Assembly: GCF_902809865.1 (NCBI RefSeq) | Contig: NZ_CADDWH010000001.1 | Location: forward strand, 558,001-622,000 | Length of the DNA stretch: 64,000 bases | Source of the DNA: Halobacillus sp. Marseille-Q1614 | GTDB taxonomy: Bacteria > Bacillota > Bacilli > Bacillales > Halobacillaceae | Direction of reading: 5' to 3' | Part shown: piece by piece, positions 41,876 to 53,314 of the stretch | Numbering within the stretch: position 1 is the stretch's first letter | How the letters are laid out: each line of letters begins with the position of its first letter | Made by a program: the position numbers and the translations under genes | Notes under the pieces: model-generated | Told to the model about the DNA's origin: nothing | The model's database searches: none | What the model saw: only the letters and a program-made list of their open reading frames with translations

Positions 41876-42536
41876 TCAGCTATTTCCCAATGTAAAAGCC
41901 GAAGATATCGTTGAGGCAACCTATGAAACCATGTACATGACGGTGATATCTGTAGCTGGAACTTTTATTATAGGTCTTCTGCTTGGGCTGCTTCTTTACT
42001 TATCAGGTCCAGGCGGCATGTGGCAAAATAAAGCATTGAATTGGATCACCTCTGCTTTAGTCAATGTTTTCCGGGCTATTCCTTTTATCATATTGATTTT
42101 ACTGCTGTTCCCTTTTACAGATTTTCTTATGGGAACGATTCGAGGTCCTAAAGCAGCCTTGCCGGCTCTTATTGTCGGAGGCGCCCCATTTTATGCCCGT
42201 CTTGTAGAAATTGCCTTAAAAGAGGTGGACAAAGGGGTTATTGAAGCTGCTAAATCTATGGGAGCGAAATACAGAACAATCATTTTTAAAGTCCTGCTTC
42301 CTGAGTCTATGCCGGCCTTAATTTCAGGGATTACGGTAACGGCCATTGCTTTAATAGGATACACAGCTGTGGCTGGTGTTATTGGTGCAGGCGGTCTAGG
42401 GGACTTTGCTTACTTCTATGGTTTCCAGCGCAGAGAGTTCGATGTCGTTGCTGTATGTACGATTTTAATTGTGATCATTGTATTCATCTTCCAGTTCATT
42501 GGAGATATTTCCTCCAGAAAACTGGATAAAAGATAA
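41868..42536 (+). CDS. metP: Methionine ABC transporter permease
   Basis: 222 aa with five membrane segments. The EAA loop is EAAKSMGAKYRTIIFKVLLPES, and TAVAGVIGAGGLGDFA is the family end. The GTGGAGG ribosome site lies inside the end of metN. MetI type (YusB in B. subtilis). Confidence 0.95.
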   Translation: MFNQLFPNVKAEDIVEATYETMYMTVISVAGTFIIGLLLGLLLYLSGPGGMWQNKALNWITSALVNVFRAIPFIILILLLFPFTDFLMGTIRGPKAALPALIVGGAPFYARLVEIALKEVDKGVIEAAKSMGAKYRTIIFKVLLPESMPALISGITVTAIALIGYTAVAGVIGAGGLGDFAYFYGFQRREFDVVAVCTILIVIIVFIFQFIGDISSRKLDKR

Positions 42537-42562
42537 ACATAAATATTTAGGAGGTAACAAAG

Positions 42563-43390
42563 ATGAGAAAGTTTTTAACAAGTTCTATTTTTGCCCTGCT
42601 GCTGCTCGTACTTGCAGCTTGCGGTTCATCAGATGATTCATCAGAGGAAGGACCTGGCTCTGAAATTACTGTAGGAGCTTCCAGTACTCCTCACGCGGAG
42701 ATTTTAGAAGAGGCTAAGCCGCTTCTTGAAGAAGAAGGAATCACCCTTAATATTGAGCAGTATCAGGACTACATCCTGCCGAACCAGGACCTGCATGAAG
42801 GAAATATCGATGCTAACTACTTTCAGCATATTCCTTATTTAGAGGACCAAATGGCTCAAAATGATTTTGATTTTGCTAATTTAGGCGGTATTCATATAGA
42901 GCCAATGGGTATCTATTCTAAAGATTTTCAAAGCATTGACGAAATTAAAGAAGGTACAACTGTACTAATGAGTAATTCAACAGCAGATCATGGACGAATT
43001 CTTTCCTTATTGGAAACAGAAGGACTAATCAAGCTGGATGAGAATGTAGAAAAAGTGGAAGCAACTGTTGATGATATCGTAGAAAATCCAAAGAACTTAC
43101 AGTTTGATGCAGGAATTGACGCAGCGCTTCTTCCTGAAAATTATGAGCGTGAGGACAATGTTCTTGTAGCGATCAATACGAACTATGCGATCGAAGCAGG
43201 CTTAAACCCTAGTGAGGATGCTTTAATCCTTGAAGGCTCTGATTCTCCTTACGTGAACGTGATCGCAGCGAAAAGTGAGCATGAAGATAACGAATCTTTA
43301 AACAAACTTGTGGAAGTTCTTCGCTCAGAAGAAATCCAAACATTTATTGAAGAAGAATATGAGGGAGCAGTAGTTCCTGTAAGTGAATAA
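42563..43390 (+). CDS. metQ: Methionine-binding lipoprotein
   Basis: 275 aa. Signal peptide with lipobox and C20 (LVLAAC), acidic linker, then a NlpA-type binding domain with GASSTPHAEILEEAKPLLEE, QDYILPNQDLHEGNIDANYF and QHIPYLEDQM. TAGGAGG precedes the ATG. Last gene of the operon, with terminator. Confidence 0.95.
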   Translation: MRKFLTSSIFALLLLVLAACGSSDDSSEEGPGSEITVGASSTPHAEILEEAKPLLEEEGITLNIEQYQDYILPNQDLHEGNIDANYFQHIPYLEDQMAQNDFDFANLGGIHIEPMGIYSKDFQSIDEIKEGTTVLMSNSTADHGRILSLLETEGLIKLDENVEKVEATVDDIVENPKNLQFDAGIDAALLPENYEREDNVLVAINTNYAIEAGLNPSEDALILEGSDSPYVNVIAAKSEHEDNESLNKLVEVLRSEEIQTFIEEEYEGAVVPVSE

Positions 43391-43402
43391 ATTTATGAAT
43401 GA

Positions 43403-43446
43403 AATGCGTAATGCGGTTGATACTAAGCCCATTACGCATTTTTTTT
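43403..43446 (+). terminator. Terminator of metNPQ
   Basis: AATGCGTAATG/CATTACGCATT stem with a 16-base loop, then TTTTTT. Confidence 0.8.
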
Positions 43447-43464
43447 ATAAAGGAGCAAAAACAG

Positions 43465-43824
43465 ATGGAGTATGAACAGCATAATTTAGCAGAAGCTTAT
43501 TTAGAACAGTATAAGCATGGAGTAGGATTATTTACGAGAAAACTGCCTGAGGTTGCTCATGCGTTTAATGAATTTTCGGAAGTTTGTTTTAAAGAAGGAG
43601 AACTTTCTCAGAAACAAAAGCAATTAATGGCGCTGGGAATAAGTATTGTAGCTCAAGATGAATATTGCATCGTTTATCATACAAAAGGTTGTATTGATCA
43701 AGGTGCCACGGAACAGGAAATCATGGAAGCGTGTGGAGTCGCAGCAGCTTTTGGCGGCGGTGCAGCACTTAGCCAGTGTGTTACTTTAGTACAGGAATCC
43801 TTTAACGATTTAACACAACATTGA
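43465..43824 (+). CDS. AhpD-like carboxymuconolactone decarboxylase family protein
   Basis: 119 aa from the ATG at 43465 (AAAGGAG 9 bases before; the frame runs upstream through the metQ terminator but is not used). The all-helical fold contains [34 protein letters not shown] with the C-x3-H-x3-C arrangement of AhpD-like redox proteins, and AFGGGAAL. It could be a small peroxidase partner; the substrate is unknown. Confidence 0.8.
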   Translation: MEYEQHNLAEAYLEQYKHGVGLFTRKLPEVAHAFNEFSEVCFKEGELSQKQKQLMALGISIVAQDEYCIVYHTKGCIDQGATEQEIMEACGVAAAFGGGAALSQCVTLVQESFNDLTQH

Positions 43825-43877
43825 TTGAATAGTTAGAAAATTTAAGAAAAACGGATGAATGAAAGGCATTTTCTAAA

Positions 43878-43891
43878 TACAAACGCTTACA
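43878..43891. promoter_or_regulatory. cre-like site
   Basis: TACAAACGCTTACA. Its complement TGTAAGCGTTTGTA matches the cre consensus at 13 of 14 positions. It lies 34 bases upstream of the sigma-B-type promoter. Confidence 0.4.
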
Positions 43892-43924
43892 TGGGGTGGG
43901 AAGCGGATAGATCTGAACTTTTGA

Positions 43925-43950
43925 GTTTATACGGCTTTTGGTCGGGGTAT
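43925..43950 (+). promoter_or_regulatory. Sigma-B-type promoter
   Basis: GTTTAT, 14-base spacer, GGGTAT: perfect -10 and one mismatch in the -35 of the Bacillus general-stress consensus. Confidence 0.7.
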
Positions 43951-43998
43951 CAAACTATGGTAATCTAAAAAATGTAAATTAATTGAAAGGATTGATTA

Positions 43999-44190
43999 AT
44001 TATTAGTGACCAGCTAGGTTTGAATTTTACTCCTGATATGGAAAAAGCCATGCACCAAACGCATAACATTAGCTATGCGGAATATGCAAGCAGTTTAGAT
44101 CAAATGATGAAGGTTGAACAAAAAAGGCAGAAAGAATTCGAACAAAGTAAGAAGTTCATTGATGAAGTAAGCCGGCAAATATATAAATAA
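43999..44190 (+). CDS. Small stress-type protein with non-standard start
   Basis: About 62 aa, unrecognised family. It reads ISDQLGLNFTPDMEKAMHQT, then SYAEYASSLDQMMKVEQKRQ and ends EVSRQIYK. GAAAGG lies 8-11 bases before two consecutive ATT codons; no ATG, GTG or TTG exists in frame before the first in-frame TTG at 44020, which has no ribosome site. ATT initiation (as known for infC) or a mutated start codon are the choices. A clean terminator follows and a sigma-B-type promoter precedes, so the unit looks functional. Confidence 0.5.
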   Translation: MISDQLGLNFTPDMEKAMHQTHNISYAEYASSLDQMMKVEQKRQKEFEQSKKFIDEVSRQIYK

Positions 44191-44194
44191 AAGG

Positions 44195-44219
44195 TCAGGC
44201 CTAGTGCCTGATTTTTTTT
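44195..44219 (+). terminator. Terminator of the small stress-type gene
   Basis: TCAGGC/GCCTGA with a 5-base loop and eight Ts. Confidence 0.85.
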
Positions 44220-44230
44220 ATTAGAAAAAG

Positions 44231-44257
44231 TTTGATATTATAATTTTGATATTATAA
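44231..44257 (+). repeat. Tandem repeat in the suf leader
   Basis: TTTGATATTATAA occurs twice with a period of 14 bases. Related GATAT words recur at 44340 and 44357. The gap 44258-44449 also holds TATAAT at 44424-44429, probably the suf -10 element. Confidence 0.5.
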
Positions 44258-44449
44258 TAAGGAAAAAACTCGTACTATTTTCGGTCATGAAAATAGCTCG
44301 ATAGGCATATAGCTAACTTGTCGAATTAGGTAAAATCAGTTGATATCACATTCTAAATGATATAAGATTGTAATGAGAATAAATTGAGAATGGTTTTTGA
44401 TCCATATCAACTAAAGCAACAACTATAATAGATACTGGAGGTATTATTT

Positions 44450-45235
44450 ATGGCAGGATCAACTCTTGAAATTAAGGATCTTCATGTTGAAATCGAAGGT
44501 CAAGAAATCTTAAAAGGTGTGAACCTTACGATAAATGGTGGAGAATTCCACGCAGTAATGGGTCCAAACGGGACTGGTAAATCTACTTTGGCTTCAGCAA
44601 TTATGGGACATCCAAAGTTTGAAGTTACAAAGGGACAAGTACTACTCGATGGAGAAGACGTACTTGAAATGGAAGTGGATGAGCGCGCTCAAGCCGGCCT
44701 GTTTCTTGCTATGCAATACCCTAGTGAAATCAGCGGTGTTACTAATTCTGATTTTCTGCGTTCTGCTATTAATGCTCATAGAGAAGAAGGCGACGAAATT
44801 TCTCTTATGAAATTTATTAAAGAAATGGACGCAGCAATGGATATGTTAGAAATGGATAAAAACATGGCTCAGCGTTACCTTAATGAAGGTTTCTCCGGCG
44901 GTGAGAAGAAGCGTAATGAAATTCTTCAGCTTATGATGATCCAGCCGGCTATTGCTATTCTAGATGAAATTGACTCAGGACTAGATATCGATGCACTCAA
45001 AGTAGTAGCTAAAGGTATTAATCAAATGCGCGATGAGAATTTCGGCTGCTTAACAATTACTCACTATCAGCGCCTGTTAAACTATATCACTCCAGATTAT
45101 GTTCACGTTATGATGCAGGGACGCGTAGTTAAGTCTGGCGGTCCAGAGCTTGCACAGCGTCTGGAAGAAGAAGGCTATGACTGGATCAAAAAAGAGCTAG
45201 GCATCGAAGACGAAACAATCGGCCAAAAAGCGTAA
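44450..45235 (+). CDS. sufC: Fe-S cluster assembly ATPase
   Basis: 261 aa ABC-type ATPase. Walker A is GPNGTGKSTLASAIMG, signature FSGGEKKRNEILQLMM and Walker B AIAILDEIDSGLDIDAL. With SufB and SufD it forms the scaffold complex that builds Fe-S clusters in the cytosol. GGAGG precedes the ATG. First gene of sufCDSUB, the standard Firmicutes order, essential in B. subtilis. Confidence 0.97.
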   Translation: MAGSTLEIKDLHVEIEGQEILKGVNLTINGGEFHAVMGPNGTGKSTLASAIMGHPKFEVTKGQVLLDGEDVLEMEVDERAQAGLFLAMQYPSEISGVTNSDFLRSAINAHREEGDEISLMKFIKEMDAAMDMLEMDKNMAQRYLNEGFSGGEKKRNEILQLMMIQPAIAILDEIDSGLDIDALKVVAKGINQMRDENFGCLTITHYQRLLNYITPDYVHVMMQGRVVKSGGPELAQRLEEEGYDWIKKELGIEDETIGQKA

Positions 45236-45254
45236 CTAAGACAGGAGGGATATT

Positions 45255-48215
<2,961 letters not shown>

Positions 48216-48250
48216 TTGCTGCTTGATATACCAAAAGGAGGTATTTAACC

Positions 48251-49648
48251 ATGGCTAAAAAAGCGCCAGAAGTCGGAGAGTATCAATATGGATTCCACGA
48301 AAAAGATGTTTCTATTTTCCGTACTCAAAAAGGTTTAACAGCTGAAGTTGTTAAGCAGATTTCCGATTATAAAAGTGAACCTAAATGGATGCTTGATTTC
48401 CGTTTGAAATCGTTAGAGCAATTCTATAAAAAACCGATGCCTCAGTGGGGTGGAGACCTTTCAGAGCTCAACTTTGATGATATTACGTATTATGTTAAAC
48501 CATCTGAGCGTTCTGAACGTTCATGGGATGAGGTTCCTGAAGAGATCAAAAACACATTTGACCGTTTAGGAATTCCGGAAGCTGAACAGAAGTATTTAGC
48601 GGGGGTTTCAGCTCAGTATGAGTCCGAAGTTGTTTACCACAACATGGAAAAAGACCTGGAAGACCTGGGTGTAGTGTTTAAAGATACCGACACTGCACTT
48701 AAAGAAAACGAAGATCTGTTTAAAGAATATTTTGCCAAAGTTATTCCGGCGGCGGATAATAAGTTTTCGGCTTTAAACTCTGCGGTATGGTCCGGCGGCT
48801 CCTTCATTTACGTACCAAAGGATACAAAAGTGGAGACACCGCTTCAAGCTTACTTCCGTATTAACTCTGAAAATATGGGACAGTTTGAGCGTACTCTGAT
48901 CATCGTTGATGAAGGTGCTTCTGTACACTATGTAGAGGGCTGTACAGCTCCAACTTATTCTTCAAGCTCTCTTCACAGTGCGGTTGTTGAAATCTTCGTT
49001 AAGAAAAATGCGTACTGCCGTTATACAACCATTCAGAACTGGGCGAATAACGTCTATAACCTGGTTACAAAACGTGCAGTAGCTGACGAAAATGCGACAA
49101 TGGAATGGGTAGATGGAAACTTAGGATCTAAACTGACGATGAAGTACCCGGCAGTTATCCTTAAAGGAGAAGGTGCCCGCGGAATGACGCTCTCCATTGC
49201 CTTAGCAGGTAAGGGACAGCACCAGGACGCAGGAGCTAAAATGCACCACTTAGCACCAAATACTTCTTCTACTATCGTTTCTAAATCTATCTCGAAGCAT
49301 GGCGGTAAAGTAACGTACCGCGGGATTGTGCACTTCGGGCGTAAAGCAGACGGAGCACGCTCTAACATCGAGTGTGATACGCTGATTATGGACAATGAGT
49401 CCACTTCCGATACAATTCCTTACAACGAGATCCTTAATGAAAACATTTCCTTAGAGCACGAAGCTAAGGTTTCCAAAGTATCTGAGGAGCAGCTGTTCTA
49501 TCTGATGAGCCGCGGGCTTTCAGAAGAAGAAGCTACAGAAATGATCGTAATGGGCTTCATCGAGCCGTTTACGAAAGAGCTTCCAATGGAATATGCTGTT
49601 GAAATGAACCGTCTTATCAAATTCGAGATGGAAGGTTCCATTGGTTAA
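48251..49648 (+). CDS. sufB: Fe-S cluster assembly protein SufB
   Basis: 465 aa, highly conserved. Segments include [40 protein letters not shown] with the conserved Cys, and [20 protein letters not shown] with the catalytic Glu and Lys. It is the scaffold for cluster assembly with SufC and SufD. AAAGGAGG precedes the ATG. Last gene of the operon. Confidence 0.97.
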   Translation: MAKKAPEVGEYQYGFHEKDVSIFRTQKGLTAEVVKQISDYKSEPKWMLDFRLKSLEQFYKKPMPQWGGDLSELNFDDITYYVKPSERSERSWDEVPEEIKNTFDRLGIPEAEQKYLAGVSAQYESEVVYHNMEKDLEDLGVVFKDTDTALKENEDLFKEYFAKVIPAADNKFSALNSAVWSGGSFIYVPKDTKVETPLQAYFRINSENMGQFERTLIIVDEGASVHYVEGCTAPTYSSSSLHSAVVEIFVKKNAYCRYTTIQNWANNVYNLVTKRAVADENATMEWVDGNLGSKLTMKYPAVILKGEGARGMTLSIALAGKGQHQDAGAKMHHLAPNTSSTIVSKSISKHGGKVTYRGIVHFGRKADGARSNIECDTLIMDNESTSDTIPYNEILNENISLEHEAKVSKVSEEQLFYLMSRGLSEEEATEMIVMGFIEPFTKELPMEYAVEMNRLIKFEMEGSIG

Positions 49649-49655
49649 TAAAAAT

Positions 49656-49698
49656 ACAGAAAACCGTGCAGGCATCTTGCCTGTACGGTTTTTTCTGT
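49656..49698 (+). terminator. Terminator of the suf operon
   Basis: A long stem, ACAGAAAACCGTGCAGGCA with its near complement, around a 3-base loop; the right arm contains TTTTTT. Confidence 0.85.
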
Positions 49699-49764
49699 GT
49701 GAGATGTTTTCGTCATAGAAAACGTGATACTATAATATTATCTTAAATATAGAGAAGGCTGATT

Positions 49765-50580
49765 ATGGTTATTTTATTATCTTTAGTCATAGGATTTATT
49801 ACAGCATTTATAGGCAGTATAGCCGGATTAGGAGGAGGAGTAATCCTTGTCCCTATTTTATTATTTTTAGGGGATTTATCAGACACCTATTCATGGGTTA
49901 CGCCTCAATCAATTGTAGGTATTTCGCTTGTTGTCATGATTTTTACAGGACTTTCTTCAACACTTTCATACTTGAAACACAAACGTGTAGATTTAAAAAT
50001 GGGTACAGTCCTGTTGATAGGAAGTATACCAGGAGGGATAACAGGTTCCTGGCTCAATCAGTTTTTTGAAACGGACGGATTTGCGTTACTGTTCGGAGTC
50101 GTCATGATTTTGGTTTCCTTAGCTTTTTTTATTCCAAGGAATCGTTCATTTGGTCTTTCCAAACTTAAAGGGGTCCAAAGGGAAAAATTCATCGGCGGCG
50201 AGACTTACCGGTATGAGTTTCCTATTGTGATAAGTATTATTTTTGCGTTTGGAGTCGGAGTGCTGTCAGGGCTTCTTGGCATAGGAGGAGGATCTCTTAT
50301 TGTTCCGGCAATGATCCTTTTATTTAGCATTCCTCCTCATGTTGCAACAGCAACGTCTATGTTTATGATTTTCTTTGCCAGTATATCCAGCTCAGCCACA
50401 CATATTAGTTTAGGACATGTAGAGTGGGGGAATACAATATACTTCATTCCTGGAGCTTACCTTGGGGGAATGGTCGGAGCTGCAGTCAACCGCCGGTTAA
50501 ACAGCCAGGCTGTCGAGTGGTTCTTACGAGTTCTGCTCATATTAATTGGTATACGACTCATCTGGCAAGGGATTGGATAA
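49765..50580 (+). CDS. yunE: TauE/SafE-type sulfite exporter family protein YunE
   Basis: 271 aa with about eight membrane segments in two repeats, each starting with a glycine-rich motif: SIAGLGGGVILVPILL near residue 18 and GLLGIGGGSLIVPAMILL near 170. The family moves organic or inorganic sulfur anions; the substrate here is unknown. The position after sufB and before yunD follows B. subtilis. AGAAGG precedes the ATG. Confidence 0.85.
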   Translation: MVILLSLVIGFITAFIGSIAGLGGGVILVPILLFLGDLSDTYSWVTPQSIVGISLVVMIFTGLSSTLSYLKHKRVDLKMGTVLLIGSIPGGITGSWLNQFFETDGFALLFGVVMILVSLAFFIPRNRSFGLSKLKGVQREKFIGGETYRYEFPIVISIIFAFGVGVLSGLLGIGGGSLIVPAMILLFSIPPHVATATSMFMIFFASISSSATHISLGHVEWGNTIYFIPGAYLGGMVGAAVNRRLNSQAVEWFLRVLLILIGIRLIWQGIG

Positions 50581-50595
50581 TAAGGAGAAATGACG

Positions 50596-51993
50596 ATGAA
50601 GGAAAAAATTTTTCTGTATTATACAAGTGACCTGCACAGCCATTTTGAAAATTGGCCCCAGATTGTAGGTTATTTTAATAAGAAAAAAGCCAAGCATTTA
50701 AAGAATAATGAAACCTTCTGGGTCATGGACAATGGCGATCATGCGGACCGGTTTCACCCGGTTACAGAAGGCTTAATGGGAAAAGGAAATGTGGAGCTTC
50801 TTAACCGTGCCGGCTATCATTTCGCTAATTTAGGGAACAACGAAGGAATAACATTACCTTATAACGACCTGTTCCAGCTTTATGATGAGGCAGAATTTGA
50901 TGTAGTTTGTGCAAATTTAAAAAGCATGACTGGACCTCAGCCTAAGTGGCTGAAACCTTATCGAATTAAAGAAACTAATCGTGGGACAAGGGTTGCTGTC
51001 GTAGGGTTGACAGCCCCATTTGAGACTTTCTACCGTCTCCTTGGATGGGAGATCCATTCGCCATATGAAACGCTTGATCGATATTATGAAGAGTTAAAGC
51101 AGCAGGTAGACATTATTGTCATGTTGTCACATTTAGGCATCCACGACGATGAAGAAATAGCGAGGTCCTACCCCGCTGTTGACGTCATTATAGGCGGGCA
51201 CACTCACCATCTGTTTCAAAACGGAGAATACTATGGAAATGCCGTATTAACAGCTGCCGGGAAGCATGGCACTCACTTTGGCGAAATTCATTTAGAGTGG
51301 GATCAGGATAAGAAAGTGCTGACTAAAAAAGAAGCTTATGCTATTTCTACGGAAAATATGAAGAAAGATGAAGATGTGATGCTGGACTTAGAGAATATGA
51401 CGGCGCGTGCCAGCAGCTTTTTAAAAGAACCAGTAACGAATTTAAAAGAAAAAATGAATGTGGCGTGGTTTAAAGAGACCCTATTGATGAAAGCTTTAAC
51501 AAAAGAAGTACAGAATTGGACTAGTGCCGATGTAGGCATGTTAAATGCCGGCGTCCTTTTAGATCATTTGGAAAGCGGCGCTATTACGTACGAGGATATT
51601 CACAGGATATGCCCACACCCGATGAACCCCTGTAAGGTTGAAGTCAAAGGGGATGAATTATTAGAAATCATTCGAGTAGGACATACGAGAAAGTTAACAG
51701 AGATTCAGCTGAAAGGTCTGGGCTTTCGTGGGGAGGTCATTGGCAAGATGGTGTTTACAGGTGTAGATATTCGTACAAAAAGAGACCCAGATGGAGAAGA
51801 AAGGGTCAGGGAGGTTACCTTTAAAGGAAAGCCCGTGGACATGGATAAAACTTATACGTTGGCGACGGCAGACACATTTACGTTTGGGAGGCTGTTCCCG
51901 GAAATTGCATACGCGGAAAAGAAAACGTACTATATGCCGGAAATGCTTCGTGATCTGCTGGCAAGTGCCATAAGAAAACTAGATGCTTCCTAA
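50596..51993 (+). CDS. yunD: Metallophosphoesterase/5'-nucleotidase family protein YunD
   Basis: 465 aa. The calcineurin-like domain has YYTSDLHSHFENW (D-x-H), MDNGDHADRF (G-D), NLGNNEG (GN-x-E rather than GNH), MLSHLGIHDD and VDVIIGGHTHHLF. A 5'-nucleotidase C-terminal domain follows (residues about 290-440). No signal peptide, so the product is probably cytosolic. AAGGAG lies 8 bases before the ATG at 50596 and only 2 before the ATG at 50590. 15 bases after yunE. Confidence 0.88.
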   Translation: MKEKIFLYYTSDLHSHFENWPQIVGYFNKKKAKHLKNNETFWVMDNGDHADRFHPVTEGLMGKGNVELLNRAGYHFANLGNNEGITLPYNDLFQLYDEAEFDVVCANLKSMTGPQPKWLKPYRIKETNRGTRVAVVGLTAPFETFYRLLGWEIHSPYETLDRYYEELKQQVDIIVMLSHLGIHDDEEIARSYPAVDVIIGGHTHHLFQNGEYYGNAVLTAAGKHGTHFGEIHLEWDQDKKVLTKKEAYAISTENMKKDEDVMLDLENMTARASSFLKEPVTNLKEKMNVAWFKETLLMKALTKEVQNWTSADVGMLNAGVLLDHLESGAITYEDIHRICPHPMNPCKVEVKGDELLEIIRVGHTRKLTEIQLKGLGFRGEVIGKMVFTGVDIRTKRDPDGEERVREVTFKGKPVDMDKTYTLATADTFTFGRLFPEIAYAEKKTYYMPEMLRDLLASAIRKLDAS

Positions 51994-51995
51994 TG

Positions 51996-52024
51996 AAAAG
52001 CTGCCTTCACCGGCAGCTTTTTTG
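51996..52024 (+). terminator. Terminator of yunED
   Basis: AAAGCTGCC/GGCAGCTTT stem followed by Ts. Confidence 0.85.
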
Positions 52025-52138
52025 TTATAGATCTATTAGGGGGGACGGAATCAATCGCTGTATAAAGGAATATTTAAGGATGTATGCTAAACTGCCAAGC
52101 CTCTTCATATAAATGAAAGAGATGAGGAGGGTTGTTTA

Positions 52139-52906
52139 ATGAGCAAGTTCAGGGGCCGGTCCCCCACGGTGGGTAAAAGAATTTTACTAACCATGGTCTT
52201 TCTTATGATTTTTACAGCTTTATGCTTATGGCTGATTGACAGAGGGATTACACCGGCCATTCAGGGTATAGCGGAAACGAGAGCTCAGCAGCTGGCCAGA
52301 GATGCTATCAACGAAGCCGTGAGTAAACAACTCGCAGAAGACCTGCATTTTGAAGATTTAGTGAGGATCGAAAAAGATAATGAAGGAAAAATAGTGTACA
52401 TGGGCTGGAATTCAGCTTTAGTAAATAGAACGCTGAGGGATACCACGTTCAGGGTGCAGCACTTCTTAAAGCGGATGGAAATGAATGAACTTCCTTTAGA
52501 AGATACTACGTTAGAGCCGGATCTTGTATCCGACGATTCGAACAGGGATCTTGGTAAAGAACCTGCAACTCTTGTGGAAATCCCTCTCGGTATGGCAACA
52601 AATAACACAGTTCTTTCAAATTTAGGGCCCAATATTCCAGTTCAGCTTAGAATCATTGGGGATGTCCAGACACAATTTAAAAATGATATCACAGAGTATG
52701 GAATAAACTCTGCTCACTTTCAATTATGGATTAATTTTAAAGTCAGCTTACGAGTGGTCATTCCATTTTCAACCGAAACGATTACGGTGACAAATGATAT
52801 TCCTGTTGATTCTGCAGTTATTCCGGGTGAAGTGCCAAACTTTTATAATGGAGATGGCAGCGGAAATTCTCCAAGCTTTTCCTACCCTATGGATCCCTTG
52901 CAATAA
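52139..52906 (+). CDS. yunB: Sporulation protein YunB
   Basis: 255 aa. One membrane segment (residues about 16-37, LTMVFLMIFTALCLWLIDRG) is followed by an extracellular domain typical of YunB, with RAQQLARDAINEAVSKQLA, IPLGMATNNTVLSNLGPNIP and VVIPFSTETITVTNDIPV. In B. subtilis it is made in the mother cell and is needed for normal spore development. GAGGAGG precedes the ATG. yunC, present in B. subtilis between yunD and yunB, is absent. Confidence 0.88.
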   Translation: MSKFRGRSPTVGKRILLTMVFLMIFTALCLWLIDRGITPAIQGIAETRAQQLARDAINEAVSKQLAEDLHFEDLVRIEKDNEGKIVYMGWNSALVNRTLRDTTFRVQHFLKRMEMNELPLEDTTLEPDLVSDDSNRDLGKEPATLVEIPLGMATNNTVLSNLGPNIPVQLRIIGDVQTQFKNDITEYGINSAHFQLWINFKVSLRVVIPFSTETITVTNDIPVDSAVIPGEVPNFYNGDGSGNSPSFSYPMDPLQ

Positions 52907-52957
52907 CACGGGCGACCTGTTAAACTGTTAGGGAATTAAATATGCGTGACCTTATCA

Positions 52958-53138
52958 GATCGGTGAGGTAGAGGCGCAGGCTTCATTAGTATTCGTGGGA
53001 GCGGACAGCGGAGAACACGTTAGAAAGGGGAGCCCTGCCGAAGTTTATAAGAGCTGTCACCTCTTATATCCTGGTATATTTCTGAATAAGAAATATACTG
53101 TCATGCGTGCTTTAAAGCTGCATGGAGCGCTACTGATC
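52958..53138 (+). ncRNA. Lysine (L-box) riboswitch
   Basis: P1 is GATCGGT (52958-52964) with ACTGATC (53132-53138). Conserved junction blocks appear in order: GTGAGGTAGAGGCGC, TTAGTATTCGTGGGAG, GAAAGGGGAGCCCTGCCGAAG, the long P4-type stem TATATTTC/GAAATATA, CTGTCATGCGTGC, and CATGGAGCGCTACTG. It agrees closely with the B. subtilis lysC leader. Regulates the transporter gene downstream. Confidence 0.92.
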
Positions 53139-53166
53139 GAAATGGAGGATAATCAAATTGCTTTAG

Positions 53167-53200
53167 GCAATGGTAGGTTATTTTCTATCATTGCTTTTTT
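53167..53200 (+). terminator. Lysine-controlled terminator
   Basis: GCAATGGTAG/CTATCATTGC stem (one G-T pair) with TTTTTT, between the L-box and the transporter gene. Confidence 0.85.
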
Positions 53201-53314
53201 GTATGCCAAGAAGGTGTTTCTTCACGGTGTAAAGCTTTCCAGCATCCCTCATTTACCCCAGTAGACTTCCATACAGCCTATTCTCATCAAAAGATTTACG
53301 GAAGGGGAACCCAA

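Noticed and set aside
52995-53264. 89-codon open frame on the plus strand
   Set aside because: It lies wholly inside the lysine riboswitch and its terminator, has no ribosome site and matches no family.
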